Origin: Providencia manganoxydans
Lineage (GTDB): Bacteria > Pseudomonadota > Gammaproteobacteria > Enterobacterales > Enterobacteriaceae
Assembly (NCBI RefSeq): GCF_016618195.1
Contig: NZ_CP067099.1
Coordinates: 1,798,001 to 1,862,000, forward strand
Reading direction: 5' to 3'
DNA length: 64,000 bases
Part shown: one piece after another, positions 1 to 10,415 of the stretch
How positions within the stretch are numbered: the first letter of the stretch is position 1
Layout: each line of letters begins with the position of its first letter
The notes under the pieces: generated by a model
What the model was told of the DNA's origin: nothing
Seen by the model: the letters and a program-made list of their open reading frames with translations, nothing else
Databases searched by the model: none
Program-made: the position numbers and the translations under genes

Positions 1-1246
1 CTTTATTCTCAATACTCATACGGCTAACATTAGCTATGGCATATTTAAACCTTACGTCAGGATTTTGATCTAATAAAGGAAGGATGAAAGTTCTTGCTCG
101 TTCATTATTAAATGATTCTTCAATAAGAAATTGAATTGCTCTAGGATACTCAAGAGCATGCTCAAAGAGCAGGTCATAAGCATTTTGACGCTCTCTTGTG
201 GTGAGATAATGACGCTCTTTATCTGATTCTAGCGTTAATAAAATAAGGGCCATGGCCTGATCTTTTTCGTGTTCTTTATATTTTATTAGCGCTAATGCAT
301 GATGTATATTTGCATCAGTAAAATAGTTGACTGTTTTTTTGTATAATGAAAAAGCATATTCTTTATTATTAATTGGGTCTTGCTCTAAAAGATAGTCTGC
401 ATAGTAATGTGCTAAGCTATAATCTGGAAATAAAGAAGTTTTATTTCTTTCAACACCTTCTTTGAGTATATCAATAACGAAGTCTTTTTCAATTTCATCG
501 GATACATCAAATTGAAAATAGAGTCGTGCTAATGCATATTGGCTATCTTTTACTAATTTATCGTTAGCAATATTTTCTTGTAGAAGACTGATAGCTTGTT
601 TTAAATTTTGCTCTGTACCTAGAGCGAGAGCGTATTTTTGAGCAAGTTTATAGTTGTTCTCTGCTGATGGTGATATTTCACTCGCTTTTTGAATTAATTC
701 AAATGATTTTTCAGGATTATAAAAATGTGTTGTATATGTTGCATAAAGATCGCTTAAAGCAATAAGGGCTTTCGGAGAATCAGGGTATTTATCTAACAGA
801 GTATTAATATATTTTTGCGCTAGTTCATCAAGGTACTTTCCGGGAAAATTAAAACGGAAAGTTGACTGTTCAATCATTTCAATCAATGCATCTTGATGGC
901 CTAATTCAGCCGCAAGCTCAAGGTATTTTTGAGCTTGTAACCAGTCAGGTGTTAAATTTTCTCGATACTCATCACCATGATAGATTTGATACAATAAATA
1001 CGCTTTTTTGGCGTAATCATCATTAACAATGGTTGAGAAAATCGTAGGAAGACTCACCGTTGATGGCAAGTCATTATGCTCATTTTTAGCCAATGACACT
1101 AAATCCTTTTGAGTGTCATCGGATTGAGAAAAAGCATAACTTGTTGCTAATGGTGATAAATGAAGTTTTGAAGACGTAAAGCACAAAGTTATCAGTGTAG
1201 CTAAAGTCACGGTGGCTATTCGAAATGGCTTAATATTAGGGAGCAT
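1..1246 (-). CDS. Exported TPR/Sel1-like repeat protein, 3' part cut by window edge
   Basis: An open frame runs from an ATG at 1246 (preceded by an AAGGAT ribosome-binding site) off the left edge of the window, so about 415 N-terminal residues are visible and the C-terminus is missing. Residues about 7-24 form a hydrophobic segment that reads as a signal peptide or signal anchor, so the protein is probably periplasmic or membrane-tethered. The rest is helical, with repeats such as AQKYLELAAELGHQDA (Sel1-like) and SPKALIALSDLYATY (TPR-like). Such repeats usually make protein-protein contacts; polysaccharide-assembly scaffolds of the AlgK kind are one possibility, but nothing visible fixes a function. 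No neighbour helps because the next gene upstream is an unrelated transporter. Confidence 0.7.
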   Translation of the reverse strand, partial: MLPNIKPFRIATVTLATLITLCFTSSKLHLSPLATSYAFSQSDDTQKDLVSLAKNEHNDLPSTVSLPTIFSTIVNDDYAKKAYLLYQIYHGDEYRENLTPDWLQAQKYLELAAELGHQDALIEMIEQSTFRFNFPGKYLDELAQKYINTLLDKYPDSPKALIALSDLYATYTTHFYNPEKSFELIQKASEISPSAENNYKLAQKYALALGTEQNLKQAISLLQENIANDKLVKDSQYALARLYFQFDVSDEIEKDFVIDILKEGVERNKTSLFPDYSLAHYYADYLLEQDPINNKEYAFSLYKKTVNYFTDANIHHALALIKYKEHEKDQAMALILLTLESDKERHYLTTRERQNAYDLLFEHALEYPRAIQFLIEESFNNERARTFILPLLDQNPDVRFKYAIANVSRMSIENK

Positions 1247-1383
1247 GACTATCCTTTTACATATTCATCATAATATTAGTTACCTAATCCATAATGTTTT
1301 CAACAATGTAATATTTAATATATTGGTATTTTATTAAATAAATTAAATTAAGATGATTCATTTAATAATTAATGGGTATAAAT

Positions 1384-1412
1384 AAAAAAACATAGCCCCA
1401 CATAAGTGGGGC
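1384..1412 (-). terminator. Rho-independent terminator of the EamA transporter gene
   Basis: A perfect 7-bp stem (GCCCCAC, 1395-1401, with GTGGGGC, 1406-1412) and a 4-nt loop is followed on the minus strand by seven T. It lies about 40 bp after the transporter stop codon. Confidence 0.8.
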
Positions 1413-1449
1413 ATATGGATTACGACATTGCATTGCTTGAAAGCTAATT

Positions 1450-2385
1450 TTACTGGCTGTTATCGTTTACGCAATCTTTTTTCTGCTCAATGTGTTTTTT
1501 ACTCTTGAAAAGATCAGTCAGTGGCGTGCGTAATTGTTGTGCTAACATTACACCAAGTAAGACCACTCCGCCGCCTAATAGATGGTAGCTTTTTAATTCT
1601 TCGCCGAGCGCAAAAATCGCGATAATTGCTGTAAATACTGGCGCTAAATTCATAAAGATAGATGTTGTATTGGCACCTAAGCGCATCACACCTTGGATCC
1701 ACATCGCAGGGGCGATAATTGATGCTGCAATCCCTGCGAAGGCCACAAGACCAATATTATGGCTATTGAGTGAAACATCGTCAGCCAATAAAAAGTTAGG
1801 TATTAATAGGAGCACACCAAAGAAAATCTGCACATACAGTGAATCCCAACTTGATAACTGAATTGCCCAACGTTTAGTCAGTACGCCATATAAAGCATAG
1901 GCTGCGGAGGCAATTAACATCAATAGCTCACCTGTACCAAGTCCTTGAGAAAATAGAGTGGCAGGGTTTCCTTGACTCACTAGCCAAACTAACCCAACCA
2001 ATGACAGTAGTGTACCGATAAAAATACCGACCGTTGGAATGACTCGTAGGACAAATATACTAATTACCACGGTTAGCAATGGGATAAGTGAGTTCATGAT
2101 CCCCATAAAGGTTGCGCTGACTGAGTGGGCCGCATAATAAGCAAGGCTTTGATAAAGCATCATGCCTAGTGCCCCTAAAATGGCTAATTGCCACCAATGT
2201 TTTTTGACAACCGACCAATGCCTAAGAACTGAACGCAGTACGAATGGAGTCATGACTAATAGTGCTAATGCCCAACGGTAAAAAGATATTGCCGCAGGAT
2301 CGATGGCCGTTGCAGCCGCTTTATTGACAATCGCATTGATTGACCACAGTAAAACCGCTATTAACGGAAAGATTAAATTTTTCAT
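1450..2385 (-). CDS. EamA/DMT-family inner membrane transporter
   Basis: The 311-residue protein has about ten transmembrane helices arranged as two EamA repeats (roughly residues 5-140 and 150-285), the usual length and build of drug/metabolite transporters that export amino acids or other small molecules. The polar tail after residue 290 is lysine-rich. The ATG at 2385 is chosen because it has a GGGAG sequence 9 nt upstream; a TTG at 2388 is in the same frame. The gene is divergent from an AraC-type regulator 98 bp away, a common arrangement in which the regulator controls the exporter. The substrate cannot be told from sequence. Confidence 0.85.
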   Translation of the reverse strand: MKNLIFPLIAVLLWSINAIVNKAAATAIDPAAISFYRWALALLVMTPFVLRSVLRHWSVVKKHWWQLAILGALGMMLYQSLAYYAAHSVSATFMGIMNSLIPLLTVVISIFVLRVIPTVGIFIGTLLSLVGLVWLVSQGNPATLFSQGLGTGELLMLIASAAYALYGVLTKRWAIQLSSWDSLYVQIFFGVLLLIPNFLLADDVSLNSHNIGLVAFAGIAASIIAPAMWIQGVMRLGANTTSIFMNLAPVFTAIIAIFALGEELKSYHLLGGGVVLLGVMLAQQLRTPLTDLFKSKKHIEQKKDCVNDNSQ

Positions 2386-2448
2386 CAAATGCTTCTCCCT
2401 AATGATGGCAATAGTATAGCCTTGTCAGATTTTTTATATATACTGATA

Positions 2449-2477
2449 TTCAGACATTCGATAACGGTTTTCAGACA
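2449..2477. promoter_or_regulatory. Direct repeat TTCAGACA x2, candidate AraC-type operator
   Basis: TTCAGACA occurs at 2449-2456 and again at 2470-2477, an offset of 21 bp (two helical turns). AraC-family dimers typically bind tandem half-sites with this spacing. The second copy ends 6 bp before the regulator's start codon, so binding could repress the regulator and activate the divergent transporter. The assignment is inference. Confidence 0.4.
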
Positions 2478-2483
2478 ACATTC

Positions 2484-3299
2484 ATGAAACAAATTACAAA
2501 CACATCGAAACGACTAATTAATGAGTGCAATATCATTGAACCTGCGTTTATTGCCTTACGGCATGAACAAATTGATACCCAGACAGAGTATAAATCTCAC
2601 TCTCATTCGTTTGGGCAATTGCTCTATGTGGTGTGTGGGATCATGGAAATGGAAGTTGGCGGTAAGCATTATCTAGCACCACCTGAATTTTGCATTTGGA
2701 TACCTGCCGATGTACAGCATGCGAGTTTTAATAAACAAAGTGTTAAATTTCGGATCATCGATTTTGCACAACACCTCAGCGGCAAGTTAGCCTCTCGTGC
2801 CTGCGTAGTTCGACTAAGCCCCATTTTTCAGACGATTATGTCCGATTTTTATCAAAGGGGAATTGTTGAGCCTCAAACCGATGAAGATAAGCGTTTAGCC
2901 AGTGTGTTGGTTGACCAATTTGCACTTTCACCTTGCCAAGATACCTATCTTCCTATCACAAAAGATAAATTTTTAGCCCCCATTTTAGATGCCTTACAAA
3001 GAGATCCCACTGATAACTCGACTTTAGCGCAGTGGGCTAAACGCAGTTACACCTCAGAACGAACGTTATCGCGTCGTTGTCAGCAAGAGCTAGGGATGTC
3101 GTTTAGTGAATGGCGTCAGCGTTTACGTTATTTGCATGCGGTAGCTGGGTTAGAACGCGGAAAAAGTGTGCATGAGGTCGCGCTGGATGTGGGCTATAGC
3201 TCCGCATCGGCATTTATTGCAATGTTTCAGCAAATATCGGGTGTGACCCCCGATCGTTTTCGTACTAAAGAATCGTTAAATGAAGTAAATCGTACATAG
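2484..3299 (+). CDS. AraC-family transcriptional regulator
   Basis: This 271-residue protein has an N-terminal cupin-type sensor domain (HSHSF, residues 38-42, and a proline-rich WIPADVQH, 72-79) and a C-terminal AraC DNA-binding domain with two helix-turn-helix units, near 180-201 and 228-249. The family signature is clear (DVGYSSASAF, then GVTPDRFR, ending at 260). Length and layout match cytoplasmic cupin/AraC regulators such as NimR, which controls a neighbouring exporter. It is divergent from the EamA transporter, which is its likely target. The effector is unknown. Confidence 0.9.
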   Translation: MKQITNTSKRLINECNIIEPAFIALRHEQIDTQTEYKSHSHSFGQLLYVVCGIMEMEVGGKHYLAPPEFCIWIPADVQHASFNKQSVKFRIIDFAQHLSGKLASRACVVRLSPIFQTIMSDFYQRGIVEPQTDEDKRLASVLVDQFALSPCQDTYLPITKDKFLAPILDALQRDPTDNSTLAQWAKRSYTSERTLSRRCQQELGMSFSEWRQRLRYLHAVAGLERGKSVHEVALDVGYSSASAFIAMFQQISGVTPDRFRTKESLNEVNRT

Positions 3300-3331
3300 G
3301 AAATGGTGCTGGAACGTGGCAAAATAGATGA

Positions 3332-3472
3332 CATACTCGTCATACTTCAAATTGCAGCGCTTCTCATTAATATAGAGTACCTACACTCACTGACGCTAGC
3401 CACAGTGTTTTCTATACTTCTAGCTGAGCGTTCGTTTATCGCCTAGCTGCACCTTGAATGATTTAGAGTATA
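3332..3472 (+). repeat. ERIC-family repeat, about 141 bp
   Basis: Terminal inverted repeats resemble the other copies in this window: left end ATACTCGTCATACTTCAA, right end ACCTTGAATGATTTAGAG plus TATA. The internal part has diverged. It ends 48 bp before pdxB, so the pdxB promoter must lie in or next to the element. Confidence 0.75.
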
Positions 3473-3520
3473 CTTTGCATTTTTATTTAAAAGACGCGTG
3501 ATGATATTGGGGCGAATTCA

Positions 3521-4651
3521 GTGAAAATTTTAGTTGATGAAAACATGCCATATGCTCAGCAATTATTTAGCAAGTTAGGTAAAGTTACTGCTGTGCCAGG
3601 CCGCCCAGTACCTGAAGGTGAATTGCTTGATGCCGACGCACTTATGGTACGTTCAATTACCAAAGTTAACAGCGCATTACTTAGCCATACACCAGTTAAA
3701 TTCGTGGGTACGGCAACAGCGGGCTTTGATCACGTCGATACAGCATGGCTCAACCAAGCCAAGATCGCGTTTTCTTCAGCACCGGGTTGTAACGCAATCG
3801 CTGTGGTTGAATATGTATTTTCTGCATTATTAATGTTAGCGGAACGCGATCATTTTGATTTGCGTGATAAAACAGTCGGAATTATTGGCGTTGGTAATGT
3901 TGGAGGCCGTTTAGCCAATCGCTTGGCAGCTTGGGGGATAAAAACATTATTATGCGATCCTCCTCGTGCGCAAGCAGAAGGTCAGGGCGAATTTTTACCT
4001 TTAGAAACAGTACTGGCGGAAGCGGATGTTTTGACTTTCCATACCCCATTGAATATGGATGGTGCGGATAAAACCTACCATTTAATGGATACTCAACGTT
4101 TGGCTGAGCTACGTGATGGCACGATCCTTATTAATGCTAGTCGTGGTGAAGTTGTTGATAATCAAGCTTTGTTATCACTATTGAAACAAGGTAAATCGCT
4201 TTCTGTCGTTTTAGATGTGTGGGAGCCCGAGCCAGATTTAGATATTGAATTACTTCAATGGGTAGACATTGGCACACCACATATTGCAGGTTATACCCTT
4301 GAAGGTAAGGCACGTGGTACAACCCAAGTCTACGAGGCGTATTGCCAATTCTTAGGCAAACCAGACAATATCGCGCTGTCTTCTTTATTACCTACACCTG
4401 AAATTAGCGCACTAACATTTCAAGGTAAATTATCGCAAAGTCAGCTCAAAAGGCTGGTTCATCTCGTGTATGATGTGCGTCGCGACGACGCTGCATTGCG
4501 TGAAGTCGCCGCAATACCCGGTGAGTTTGACAAATTACGCAAGCACTATCAGGAGCGCCGTGAGTGGTCGTCTCTCAACATTCGTTGTGATGATGATCAG
4601 GTTGCATCACAACTATCTGCACTGGGTTTTAATGCACATTTAATTAAGTGA
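3521..4651 (+). CDS. pdxB: Erythronate-4-phosphate dehydrogenase
   Basis: PdxB oxidises 4-phospho-erythronate with a nicotinamide cofactor, the second step of the DXP-dependent pyridoxal 5'-phosphate route. The 376-residue protein shows the D-2-hydroxyacid dehydrogenase fold: the Rossmann motif [10 protein letters not shown] (120-129) and the catalytic triad Arg208 (NASRGE), Glu237 (EPEP) and His254 (TPHIAGY), the same positions as in E. coli. A PdxB-type dimerisation domain occupies about residues 280-376. The start is GTG at 3521, giving the conserved [11 protein letters not shown]-terminus, with a GGGGCG sequence 6 nt upstream. It heads the conserved pdxB-usg-truA cluster. Confidence 0.97.
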   Translation: MKILVDENMPYAQQLFSKLGKVTAVPGRPVPEGELLDADALMVRSITKVNSALLSHTPVKFVGTATAGFDHVDTAWLNQAKIAFSSAPGCNAIAVVEYVFSALLMLAERDHFDLRDKTVGIIGVGNVGGRLANRLAAWGIKTLLCDPPRAQAEGQGEFLPLETVLAEADVLTFHTPLNMDGADKTYHLMDTQRLAELRDGTILINASRGEVVDNQALLSLLKQGKSLSVVLDVWEPEPDLDIELLQWVDIGTPHIAGYTLEGKARGTTQVYEAYCQFLGKPDNIALSSLLPTPEISALTFQGKLSQSQLKRLVHLVYDVRRDDAALREVAAIPGEFDKLRKHYQERREWSSLNIRCDDDQVASQLSALGFNAHLIK

Positions 4652-4670
4652 ATACAGCAAACAACGATGA

Positions 4671-4697
4671 TAAGTTGATGATTACATCATTAACTTA
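4671..4697 (+). terminator. AT-rich hairpin between pdxB and usg
   Basis: A 12-bp stem (TAAGTTGATGAT with ATCATTAACTTA, one G-T pair) with a 3-nt loop lies 20 bp after pdxB. It is low in GC and followed by a mixed T-rich run, so it could be a weak terminator or an mRNA-stabilising hairpin. Confidence 0.35.
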
Positions 4698-4745
4698 TTA
4701 TTTGCTAATTATTTCATTTAATCGTTATTTTTTGGAGAAACAGCA

Positions 4746-5756
4746 ATGACTGAAGGTTGGAATATTGCGTTATTGGGTGCAACCGGCGCTGTCGGTGAAG
4801 CCATTTTAGCATTATTACAAGAACGCGAATTTCCGGTTGGCGAATTGTACTTGTTAGCCAGCGAGCGAACAGCAGGGGAGAGCATTCGTTTTAATGGCAA
4901 AAGTTATCAAGTCCAAGATGCTACCGACTTTAATTGGTCGCAAGCTCAAATGGCGTTCTTTGCTGCAAGTGATGAAGTCAGCTTGCAATATGCGGAACAA
5001 GCGGCACAAGAAGGTTGTATTGTGATTGATAGCAGTGGTGTGTTTGCTCTCGAACCAGATGTCCCTTTAGTTGTACCGAGTGTAAACCCGCATGTCTTAG
5101 CTGATTATCGCAATCGTAATATTATTGCTGTTGCAGATAGCTATGTGAGCCAATTATTGAGTGCCACTAAGCCATTAATTGATGCGGCAGGAGTGGGACG
5201 TATTACGCTGACAAATATGTTATCTGTTTCTGCTTATGGTAAATCGGCAGTGGATGAACTCGCAGGACAAAGTGCCCGTTTGTTAAATGGCATCCCAGCT
5301 GAAGAAGGCCGTTTTACTAAACAACTCGCATTCAATATGTTACCAACATTAGCCGATGAAGAAGGCAGTGTACAGCAAGAGCGCCGTCTGGTTGAGCAAG
5401 TACGCAAAGTATTGCAGGACGATGGACTACCCGTTGCTGTGAGCTTTATTCAATCACCAGTATTTTATGGTAATGCCCAAGTAGTTTACCTTGAAACCTT
5501 GCGACCAGTCAGTATGGAAGAAGCTCGCGATGAACTTGAACGTTTTGATGATATTCAGGTCTCAGAAGAAGGCGATTATCCAACTCAAGTGACTGATGCC
5601 TCTGGCAACGATTATTTGAGTATTGGTTGTATCCGTAATGATTACGGTATTCCTGAAATCTTACAGTTTTGGTCTGTTGCCGATAATGTGCGTTTTGGTG
5701 GTGCATTGATGGCAGTTGAAACCGCAGAAAAACTGGCTCAGGAGCTATCTTACTGA
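4746..5756 (+). CDS. usg: Usg, aspartate-semialdehyde dehydrogenase-like protein without the catalytic cysteine
   Basis: The 336-residue protein has the aspartate-semialdehyde dehydrogenase layout: an N-terminal Rossmann domain with GATGAVG (11-17) and a C-terminal catalytic/dimerisation domain. Where true Asd enzymes carry Asn-Cys (NPNCS), this protein reads VADSYVS, so the nucleophile aligns with Ser132. E. coli Usg has the same loss, so dehydrogenase activity is unlikely and the function is unknown. It sits between pdxB and truA, and its stop codon overlaps the truA start by one base, so the two genes are translationally coupled. Confidence 0.93.
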   Translation: MTEGWNIALLGATGAVGEAILALLQEREFPVGELYLLASERTAGESIRFNGKSYQVQDATDFNWSQAQMAFFAASDEVSLQYAEQAAQEGCIVIDSSGVFALEPDVPLVVPSVNPHVLADYRNRNIIAVADSYVSQLLSATKPLIDAAGVGRITLTNMLSVSAYGKSAVDELAGQSARLLNGIPAEEGRFTKQLAFNMLPTLADEEGSVQQERRLVEQVRKVLQDDGLPVAVSFIQSPVFYGNAQVVYLETLRPVSMEEARDELERFDDIQVSEEGDYPTQVTDASGNDYLSIGCIRNDYGIPEILQFWSVADNVRFGGALMAVETAEKLAQELSY

Positions 5757-6571
5757 TGTCCGAGTCAACCCAGTTGTCTCGCATTGCGTTAGGCATTGAA
5801 TATAACGGTAGTCGCTATTATGGCTGGCAACGCCAACAAGAAGTAAAAAGTGTACAAGGTTGTCTCGAAGAAGCGCTGTCTAAAGTGGCTAATCAGCCGA
5901 TTAGTGTGTTTTGTGCGGGGCGTACTGACGCAGGCGTACATGCGACAGGGCAGGTGGTGCACTTTGATTCGCCAGTAGTGCGCAAAGAGGCAGCGTGGAC
6001 AATGGGCGTTAATACCCATTTGCCTGACGATATTGCCGTGCGTTGGTGCCAAGGTGTTGATGAAGAATTTCATGCGAGATTCAGTGCAACAGCACGTCGT
6101 TATCGTTATGTCATTTTTAATCATCGCTATCGACCTGCGATTTTATCGAATGGCGTCACGCATTTTCATTATCCATTGGATGAAAAAAGAATGCATCAGG
6201 CGGCGCAAGTTCTATTGGGGGAAAATGATTTTACCTCATTCAGAGCAGTCCAGTGCCAGTCAAGGACGCCTTGGCGTAATGTAATGCACGTGCAAGTTAG
6301 CCGCCATGGTAACTATGTGGTGGTGGATATCAAAGCCAATGCATTTGTTCATCACATGGTCAGAAATATTGTTGGAAGTCTGCTAGAAATTGGTTGCGGT
6401 AATCAAGATATTAATTGGATGGCAGAATTACTGGAACTTAAGGACAGAACAAAAGCTGCGGCGACCGCTAAAGCTGAAGGTTTGTACTTAGTTGCGGTTG
6501 ATTATCCTGAGAAATTTGCTCTGCCATCGAATGTGATGGGGCCGCTTTTTTTAGCCGATGAGCTGATGTAA
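5756..6571 (+). CDS. truA: tRNA pseudouridine(38-40) synthase TruA
   Basis: TruA isomerises uridines 38, 39 and 40 in the anticodon stem-loop of many tRNAs. The 271-residue protein has the family motif [15 protein letters not shown] with catalytic Asp58, the early YYGWQRQ motif (21-27) and the [13 protein letters not shown] block near the C-terminus. Length fits the family. The start ATG overlaps the usg stop (TGATG). Confidence 0.97.
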   Translation: MSESTQLSRIALGIEYNGSRYYGWQRQQEVKSVQGCLEEALSKVANQPISVFCAGRTDAGVHATGQVVHFDSPVVRKEAAWTMGVNTHLPDDIAVRWCQGVDEEFHARFSATARRYRYVIFNHRYRPAILSNGVTHFHYPLDEKRMHQAAQVLLGENDFTSFRAVQCQSRTPWRNVMHVQVSRHGNYVVVDIKANAFVHHMVRNIVGSLLEIGCGNQDINWMAELLELKDRTKAAATAKAEGLYLVAVDYPEKFALPSNVMGPLFLADELM

Positions 6572-6631
6572 ATCTAATCTTAAGAATCTTAGATATAGCA
6601 GGGACGCTATTCATAAATCACGAGGACACTT

Positions 6632-7318
6632 ATGGAGTTTATCAGTTTTATTATCGATTTCATTCTGCATATCGATGTGCATCTAGCAGAGCTGGTTGCT
6701 GAATATGGTACTTGGGTGTACGGTATTTTATTTCTGATCTTGTTTTGTGAGACTGGGCTGGTAGTAACCCCATTCTTACCTGGTGATTCATTATTGTTTG
6801 TTGCAGGAGCGATTTCCGCATTAGATAGCAATGATTTGAATGTGCATTTAATGGTTACACTGATGATCATCGCGGCCATTTTAGGTGATGCAATTAACTA
6901 TACAATCGGTCGTATATTTGGCGAAAAATTATTTAAAAATCCCGATTCAAAAATTTTCCGTCGTGTTTATTTAGATAAAACCCATGCGTTTTATGAAAAA
7001 CACGGTGGTAAAGCCATTATATTGGCGCGGTTCGTGCCGATTGTTAGAACTTTTGCGCCATTTGTTGCAGGAATGGGCAAAATGTCTTATCGTCATTTTG
7101 CCTTTTATAATGTGACAGGTGCGTTATTATGGGTGTTATCATTCACTTATGCAGGTTACCTGTTTGGTGATTTACCGTTCGTACAGCAGAATTTGAAATT
7201 ATTGATAGTCGCCATTATCTTTATTTCTATTCTTCCGGGGGTGATTGAAGTGATCCGTCATCGCCGTGCAGCAGCGAGAGAAAAGCGTGTCGCTACGCAA
7301 AACAGTGATAATCCGTAA
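6632..7318 (+). CDS. dedA: DedA-family inner membrane protein
   Basis: The 228-residue polytopic membrane protein is slightly longer than the 219-residue E. coli DedA. It carries the family signatures [13 protein letters not shown] near residues 47-59 and [18 protein letters not shown] near 130-147, whose arginine is essential in DedA/Tvp38 relatives. DedA proteins act in the inner membrane; several relatives are lipid flippases or scramblases, and mutants show membrane-potential and drug-sensitivity defects. It lies 60 bp after truA in the conserved cluster. The last about 25 residues are basic. Confidence 0.93.
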   Translation: MEFISFIIDFILHIDVHLAELVAEYGTWVYGILFLILFCETGLVVTPFLPGDSLLFVAGAISALDSNDLNVHLMVTLMIIAAILGDAINYTIGRIFGEKLFKNPDSKIFRRVYLDKTHAFYEKHGGKAIILARFVPIVRTFAPFVAGMGKMSYRHFAFYNVTGALLWVLSFTYAGYLFGDLPFVQQNLKLLIVAIIFISILPGVIEVIRHRRAAAREKRVATQNSDNP

Positions 7319-7461
7319 CGGATTTTAAATTTTTTTATCCACAGTGGAGTACCATTGTGGTTTAATGGCACAAAATTACATACTGGTGTTTTACCTGAGA
7401 GGCGTTATATGCGGCTTCTCAAGGAAGTAGCCAGAGATCAATCAGACGAAAAGGTCTATTA

Positions 7462-8442
7462 ATGAGCTGGATTGAAAAAATATTAAAGAAAGGTAACTTG
7501 ACCCAATCAACTAAAGTCAATATCCCTGAAGGGGTTTGGACTAAATGTGATAGTTGTGGACAAGTATTGTATGGGGCTGAGTTAGAGCGTAACTTACAAG
7601 TGTGCCCTAAATGTGATCATCATATGCGCATTCATGCACGCCAGCGCCTTGAAGCTTTTCTTGATGAAGACTCTACAACGGAATTAGGCAGTGAACTTGA
7701 GCCAAAAGATATACTCAAGTTCCGTGATTCAAAAAAATATAAAGATAGAATTTCAGCGGCTCAAAAAGAGACGGGTGAAAAAGATGCTATCGTGGTAATG
7801 AAAGGGACGTTAAAAGAAATGCCAATTGTTGCGGCGGCATTTGAATTCTCTTTCATGGGTGGCTCAATGGCATCCGTTGTTGGTGCTCGCTTTGTTCGTG
7901 CAGTTGAACAAGCTCTAGAAGATAACTGCCCATTAGTGTGCTTCTCTTCAAGTGGTGGCGCGCGTATGCAAGAAGCGCTGTTGTCACTGATGCAAATGGC
8001 GAAAACCAGTGCAGCGTTAGCAAAAATGCAAGAACGTGGTCTGCCATACATCTCTGTATTAACTGACCCAACCATGGGTGGGGTATCGGCAAGTTTAGCG
8101 ATGTTAGGTGATATCAACGTCGCTGAACCAAAAGCGTTAATTGGTTTTGCAGGCCCACGTGTTATCGAGCAAACGGTACGTGAAAAATTGCCTCAAGGCT
8201 TTCAACGTAGTGAGTTCTTGTTAGAGAAAGGCGCTATCGATATGATCGTTCGCCGTACTGATATGCGTGATACGTTAGCTGATGTATTAGCAATGTTAAC
8301 CAATAAACCGAGCTTCAATACAGAAGAGTTTGTACCAGTGATTGAAGAGGAAGTGAAAATCGATATCGCTAAAGACGATGTTGTCATCGATGCTCATGAG
8401 CAAGTAAAGGACTCTGCTAAGCATAAAAAAGATGATGAGTAA
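7462..8442 (+). CDS. accD: Acetyl-CoA carboxylase carboxyltransferase subunit beta
   Basis: AccD pairs with AccA to transfer the carboxyl group from biotin to acetyl-CoA, the committed step of fatty acid synthesis. An N-terminal zinc ribbon uses Cys29, Cys32, Cys48 and Cys51 (CDSCG...CPKC); the carboxyltransferase core follows, with [18 protein letters not shown] and [14 protein letters not shown]. At 326 residues it is longer than the 304-residue E. coli protein because of a charged C-terminal tail rich in Lys, Asp and Glu. The 143-bp gap upstream probably holds its promoter. The last 11 bases overlap folC. Confidence 0.97.
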   Translation: MSWIEKILKKGNLTQSTKVNIPEGVWTKCDSCGQVLYGAELERNLQVCPKCDHHMRIHARQRLEAFLDEDSTTELGSELEPKDILKFRDSKKYKDRISAAQKETGEKDAIVVMKGTLKEMPIVAAAFEFSFMGGSMASVVGARFVRAVEQALEDNCPLVCFSSSGGARMQEALLSLMQMAKTSAALAKMQERGLPYISVLTDPTMGGVSASLAMLGDINVAEPKALIGFAGPRVIEQTVREKLPQGFQRSEFLLEKGAIDMIVRRTDMRDTLADVLAMLTNKPSFNTEEFVPVIEEEVKIDIAKDDVVIDAHEQVKDSAKHKKDDE

Positions 8443-9724
8443 TCAATTTACTATTCCAAATGCCGAGTCTCCATTGGAGACTTGGCTTTCATATCTTACA
8501 GACCTGCATAGCCAAAATATTGATATGGGGCTAGAGCGCGTCGGACAAGTTGCTCGTCAAATGGGGTTGCTTCAACCCGCACCTCACGTGATCACCGTGA
8601 CAGGCACTAATGGTAAAGGGACAACCTGCCATACTCTTGAATCTATTTTAATGGCGGCTGGCCTCAAAGTGGGAGTTTATAGTTCACCACATCTAGTTCG
8701 CTACACCGAGCGGGTACGTATTCAAGGTCAAGAGCTAGCTGAAGCGGATTTCTGTCGTGTATTTGCTGATATAGAAGCGGAACGTGGCGATATTTCATTA
8801 ACTTATTTTGAGTACGGCACATTGGCAGCGCTGAAGTTGTTTAAACAGTCTGCGTTAGATGTGGTGATCCTTGAAGTAGGGTTAGGTGGGCGTTTAGATG
8901 CGACCAATATCGTCGATGCTGATGTCACGGCAATCACCAGTATTGCTATCGATCACACTGATTGGCTAGGCTCTGACAGAGAACACATTGGTTTCGAGAA
9001 AGCGGGTATCTTTCGTGGTGGTCGTTATGGTGTAGTCGGTGAACCTGACATGCCTGAATCGATCGGTCAATATGCCAATGAAATTGGTACTCTGCTGTTT
9101 CGTCGTGATAAAGATTGGTCTTTTGAGCAACACGAAAATAATTGGTCATGGCAAAGCGATAAATACCAGTGGGCGAATTTACCGTTACCTAATGTACCGC
9201 TCGCTAATGCAGCGACTGCTTTAGGGGTTATTTGTTGTCTCAAAGAAACTAACCATCAACTAGCCAATAAAATTACTGATCAGGCGGTGAGAGAGGGCTT
9301 GAAGTCTGCTCAACTCCCTGGGCGTTTTCAAATTATTGGTGAGAAACCGTTGATGATACTGGATGTGGCGCATAATCCACATGCAGCAGGTTATCTGGTG
9401 ACTCGTTTAGCGCAACTTCCTTCGGTTGAAGGGCGACGGATCCGTGCGGTAGTTGGTATGTTAGGCGATAAAGACATCCAAGGCACATTAACGCGTTTAT
9501 CTGAGCAAGTGACGGATTGGTATGTGGCGTCATTAACTGAGTTTCGTGGTGCATCAGCATCTCAATTAAGCCAATATCTAGATTCGCCAAAGGTATTTGA
9601 TTCGGTTGATGAAGCATGGCAGCAAGCTTGTGTTGATGCAACAGAGAAGGATATTGTGATTGTTTGTGGTTCTTTCCATACTGTTGCTCATGTAATGATG
9701 TTGTTAGATCAAACAAAAGGATAG
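8432..9724 (+). CDS. folC: Bifunctional tetrahydrofolate/dihydrofolate synthase FolC
   Basis: FolC adds glutamate to dihydropteroate to make dihydrofolate, and then polyglutamylates tetrahydrofolate. The 430-residue protein shows the ATP loop TGTNGKGT (57-64), [14 protein letters not shown] and LGGRLDATN of the Mur ligase/FPGS family. Two ATG codons stand in tandem at 8432 and 8435, overlapping the end of accD, so translation is coupled. Six bases separate it from dedD. Confidence 0.96.
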   Translation: MMSNQFTIPNAESPLETWLSYLTDLHSQNIDMGLERVGQVARQMGLLQPAPHVITVTGTNGKGTTCHTLESILMAAGLKVGVYSSPHLVRYTERVRIQGQELAEADFCRVFADIEAERGDISLTYFEYGTLAALKLFKQSALDVVILEVGLGGRLDATNIVDADVTAITSIAIDHTDWLGSDREHIGFEKAGIFRGGRYGVVGEPDMPESIGQYANEIGTLLFRRDKDWSFEQHENNWSWQSDKYQWANLPLPNVPLANAATALGVICCLKETNHQLANKITDQAVREGLKSAQLPGRFQIIGEKPLMILDVAHNPHAAGYLVTRLAQLPSVEGRRIRAVVGMLGDKDIQGTLTRLSEQVTDWYVASLTEFRGASASQLSQYLDSPKVFDSVDEAWQQACVDATEKDIVIVCGSFHTVAHVMMLLDQTKG

Positions 9725-9729
9725 CGTAG

Positions 9730-10386
9730 GTGGCAAGTAAATTTCAAAATCGTCTTGTCGGCGCCATTGTTTTAGTTGCTGCGGGGATCATTGTGTTACC
9801 CGCATTACTTGATGGCGATAAGAAATACAATGAAAATGAATTTGCGGCCATACCTATTATTCCAAAACCGGGTGACGAGCAAGATATCGAAGCGATCGCA
9901 CCGCTGACGCAATCTTCGACGTCAGGCGCGGTATCGGAAGCCATGATATCTGAAGCGATTTCTGAGCAGAAACAAGATGAACAGCAGCGCGAACAGCAAT
10001 CTGCCACAACATTGCCAGAAAAAGAGGTTACCCCAACTGAACAGCCTAAAAAGCCAGAACCTAAACCTACGCCAAAACCTGAAGTGAAGCCAGTGCCGAA
10101 GCCGGAACCAAAACCAGAGCCTAAGCCTGAAGTTAAAGCTCCACAGGGGAAAGCGTTTGTGGTGCAGCTTGGTGCATTGAAAAATTCAGTGAAGGTTGAG
10201 GAAATTGTCGCAAAATTACGGTTGTCTGGGTATCAAGTTTATACGGTTCCTTCACGACCAGTGAATGGCCAATTAACGCGTATTTTTGTTGGGCCAGAAG
10301 CTTCACGGCAACGCTTAGAAAGCGCATTACCTGAGTTGCGTTCGATAACGGGGCTGCAAGGTGAGATTAGGGCTTTCAAGCCATGA
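9730..10386 (+). CDS. dedD: Cell division protein DedD (SPOR domain)
   Basis: DedD is a bitopic inner membrane protein of the septal ring that helps cell constriction by binding denuded septal peptidoglycan. The 218-residue protein has a short cytoplasmic N-terminus, one transmembrane segment near 9-27, a low-complexity linker of Pro-Lys-Glu repeats (about 95-135), and a C-terminal SPOR domain (about 138-216) starting at KAFVVQLGALKN. The start is GTG at 9730, giving the conserved MASKFQNRLVG terminus. Confidence 0.95.
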   Translation: MASKFQNRLVGAIVLVAAGIIVLPALLDGDKKYNENEFAAIPIIPKPGDEQDIEAIAPLTQSSTSGAVSEAMISEAISEQKQDEQQREQQSATTLPEKEVTPTEQPKKPEPKPTPKPEVKPVPKPEPKPEPKPEVKAPQGKAFVVQLGALKNSVKVEEIVAKLRLSGYQVYTVPSRPVNGQLTRIFVGPEASRQRLESALPELRSITGLQGEIRAFKP

Positions 10387-10415
10387 GTAAATCATAGTAT
10401 TGAATTAGGAATAAA

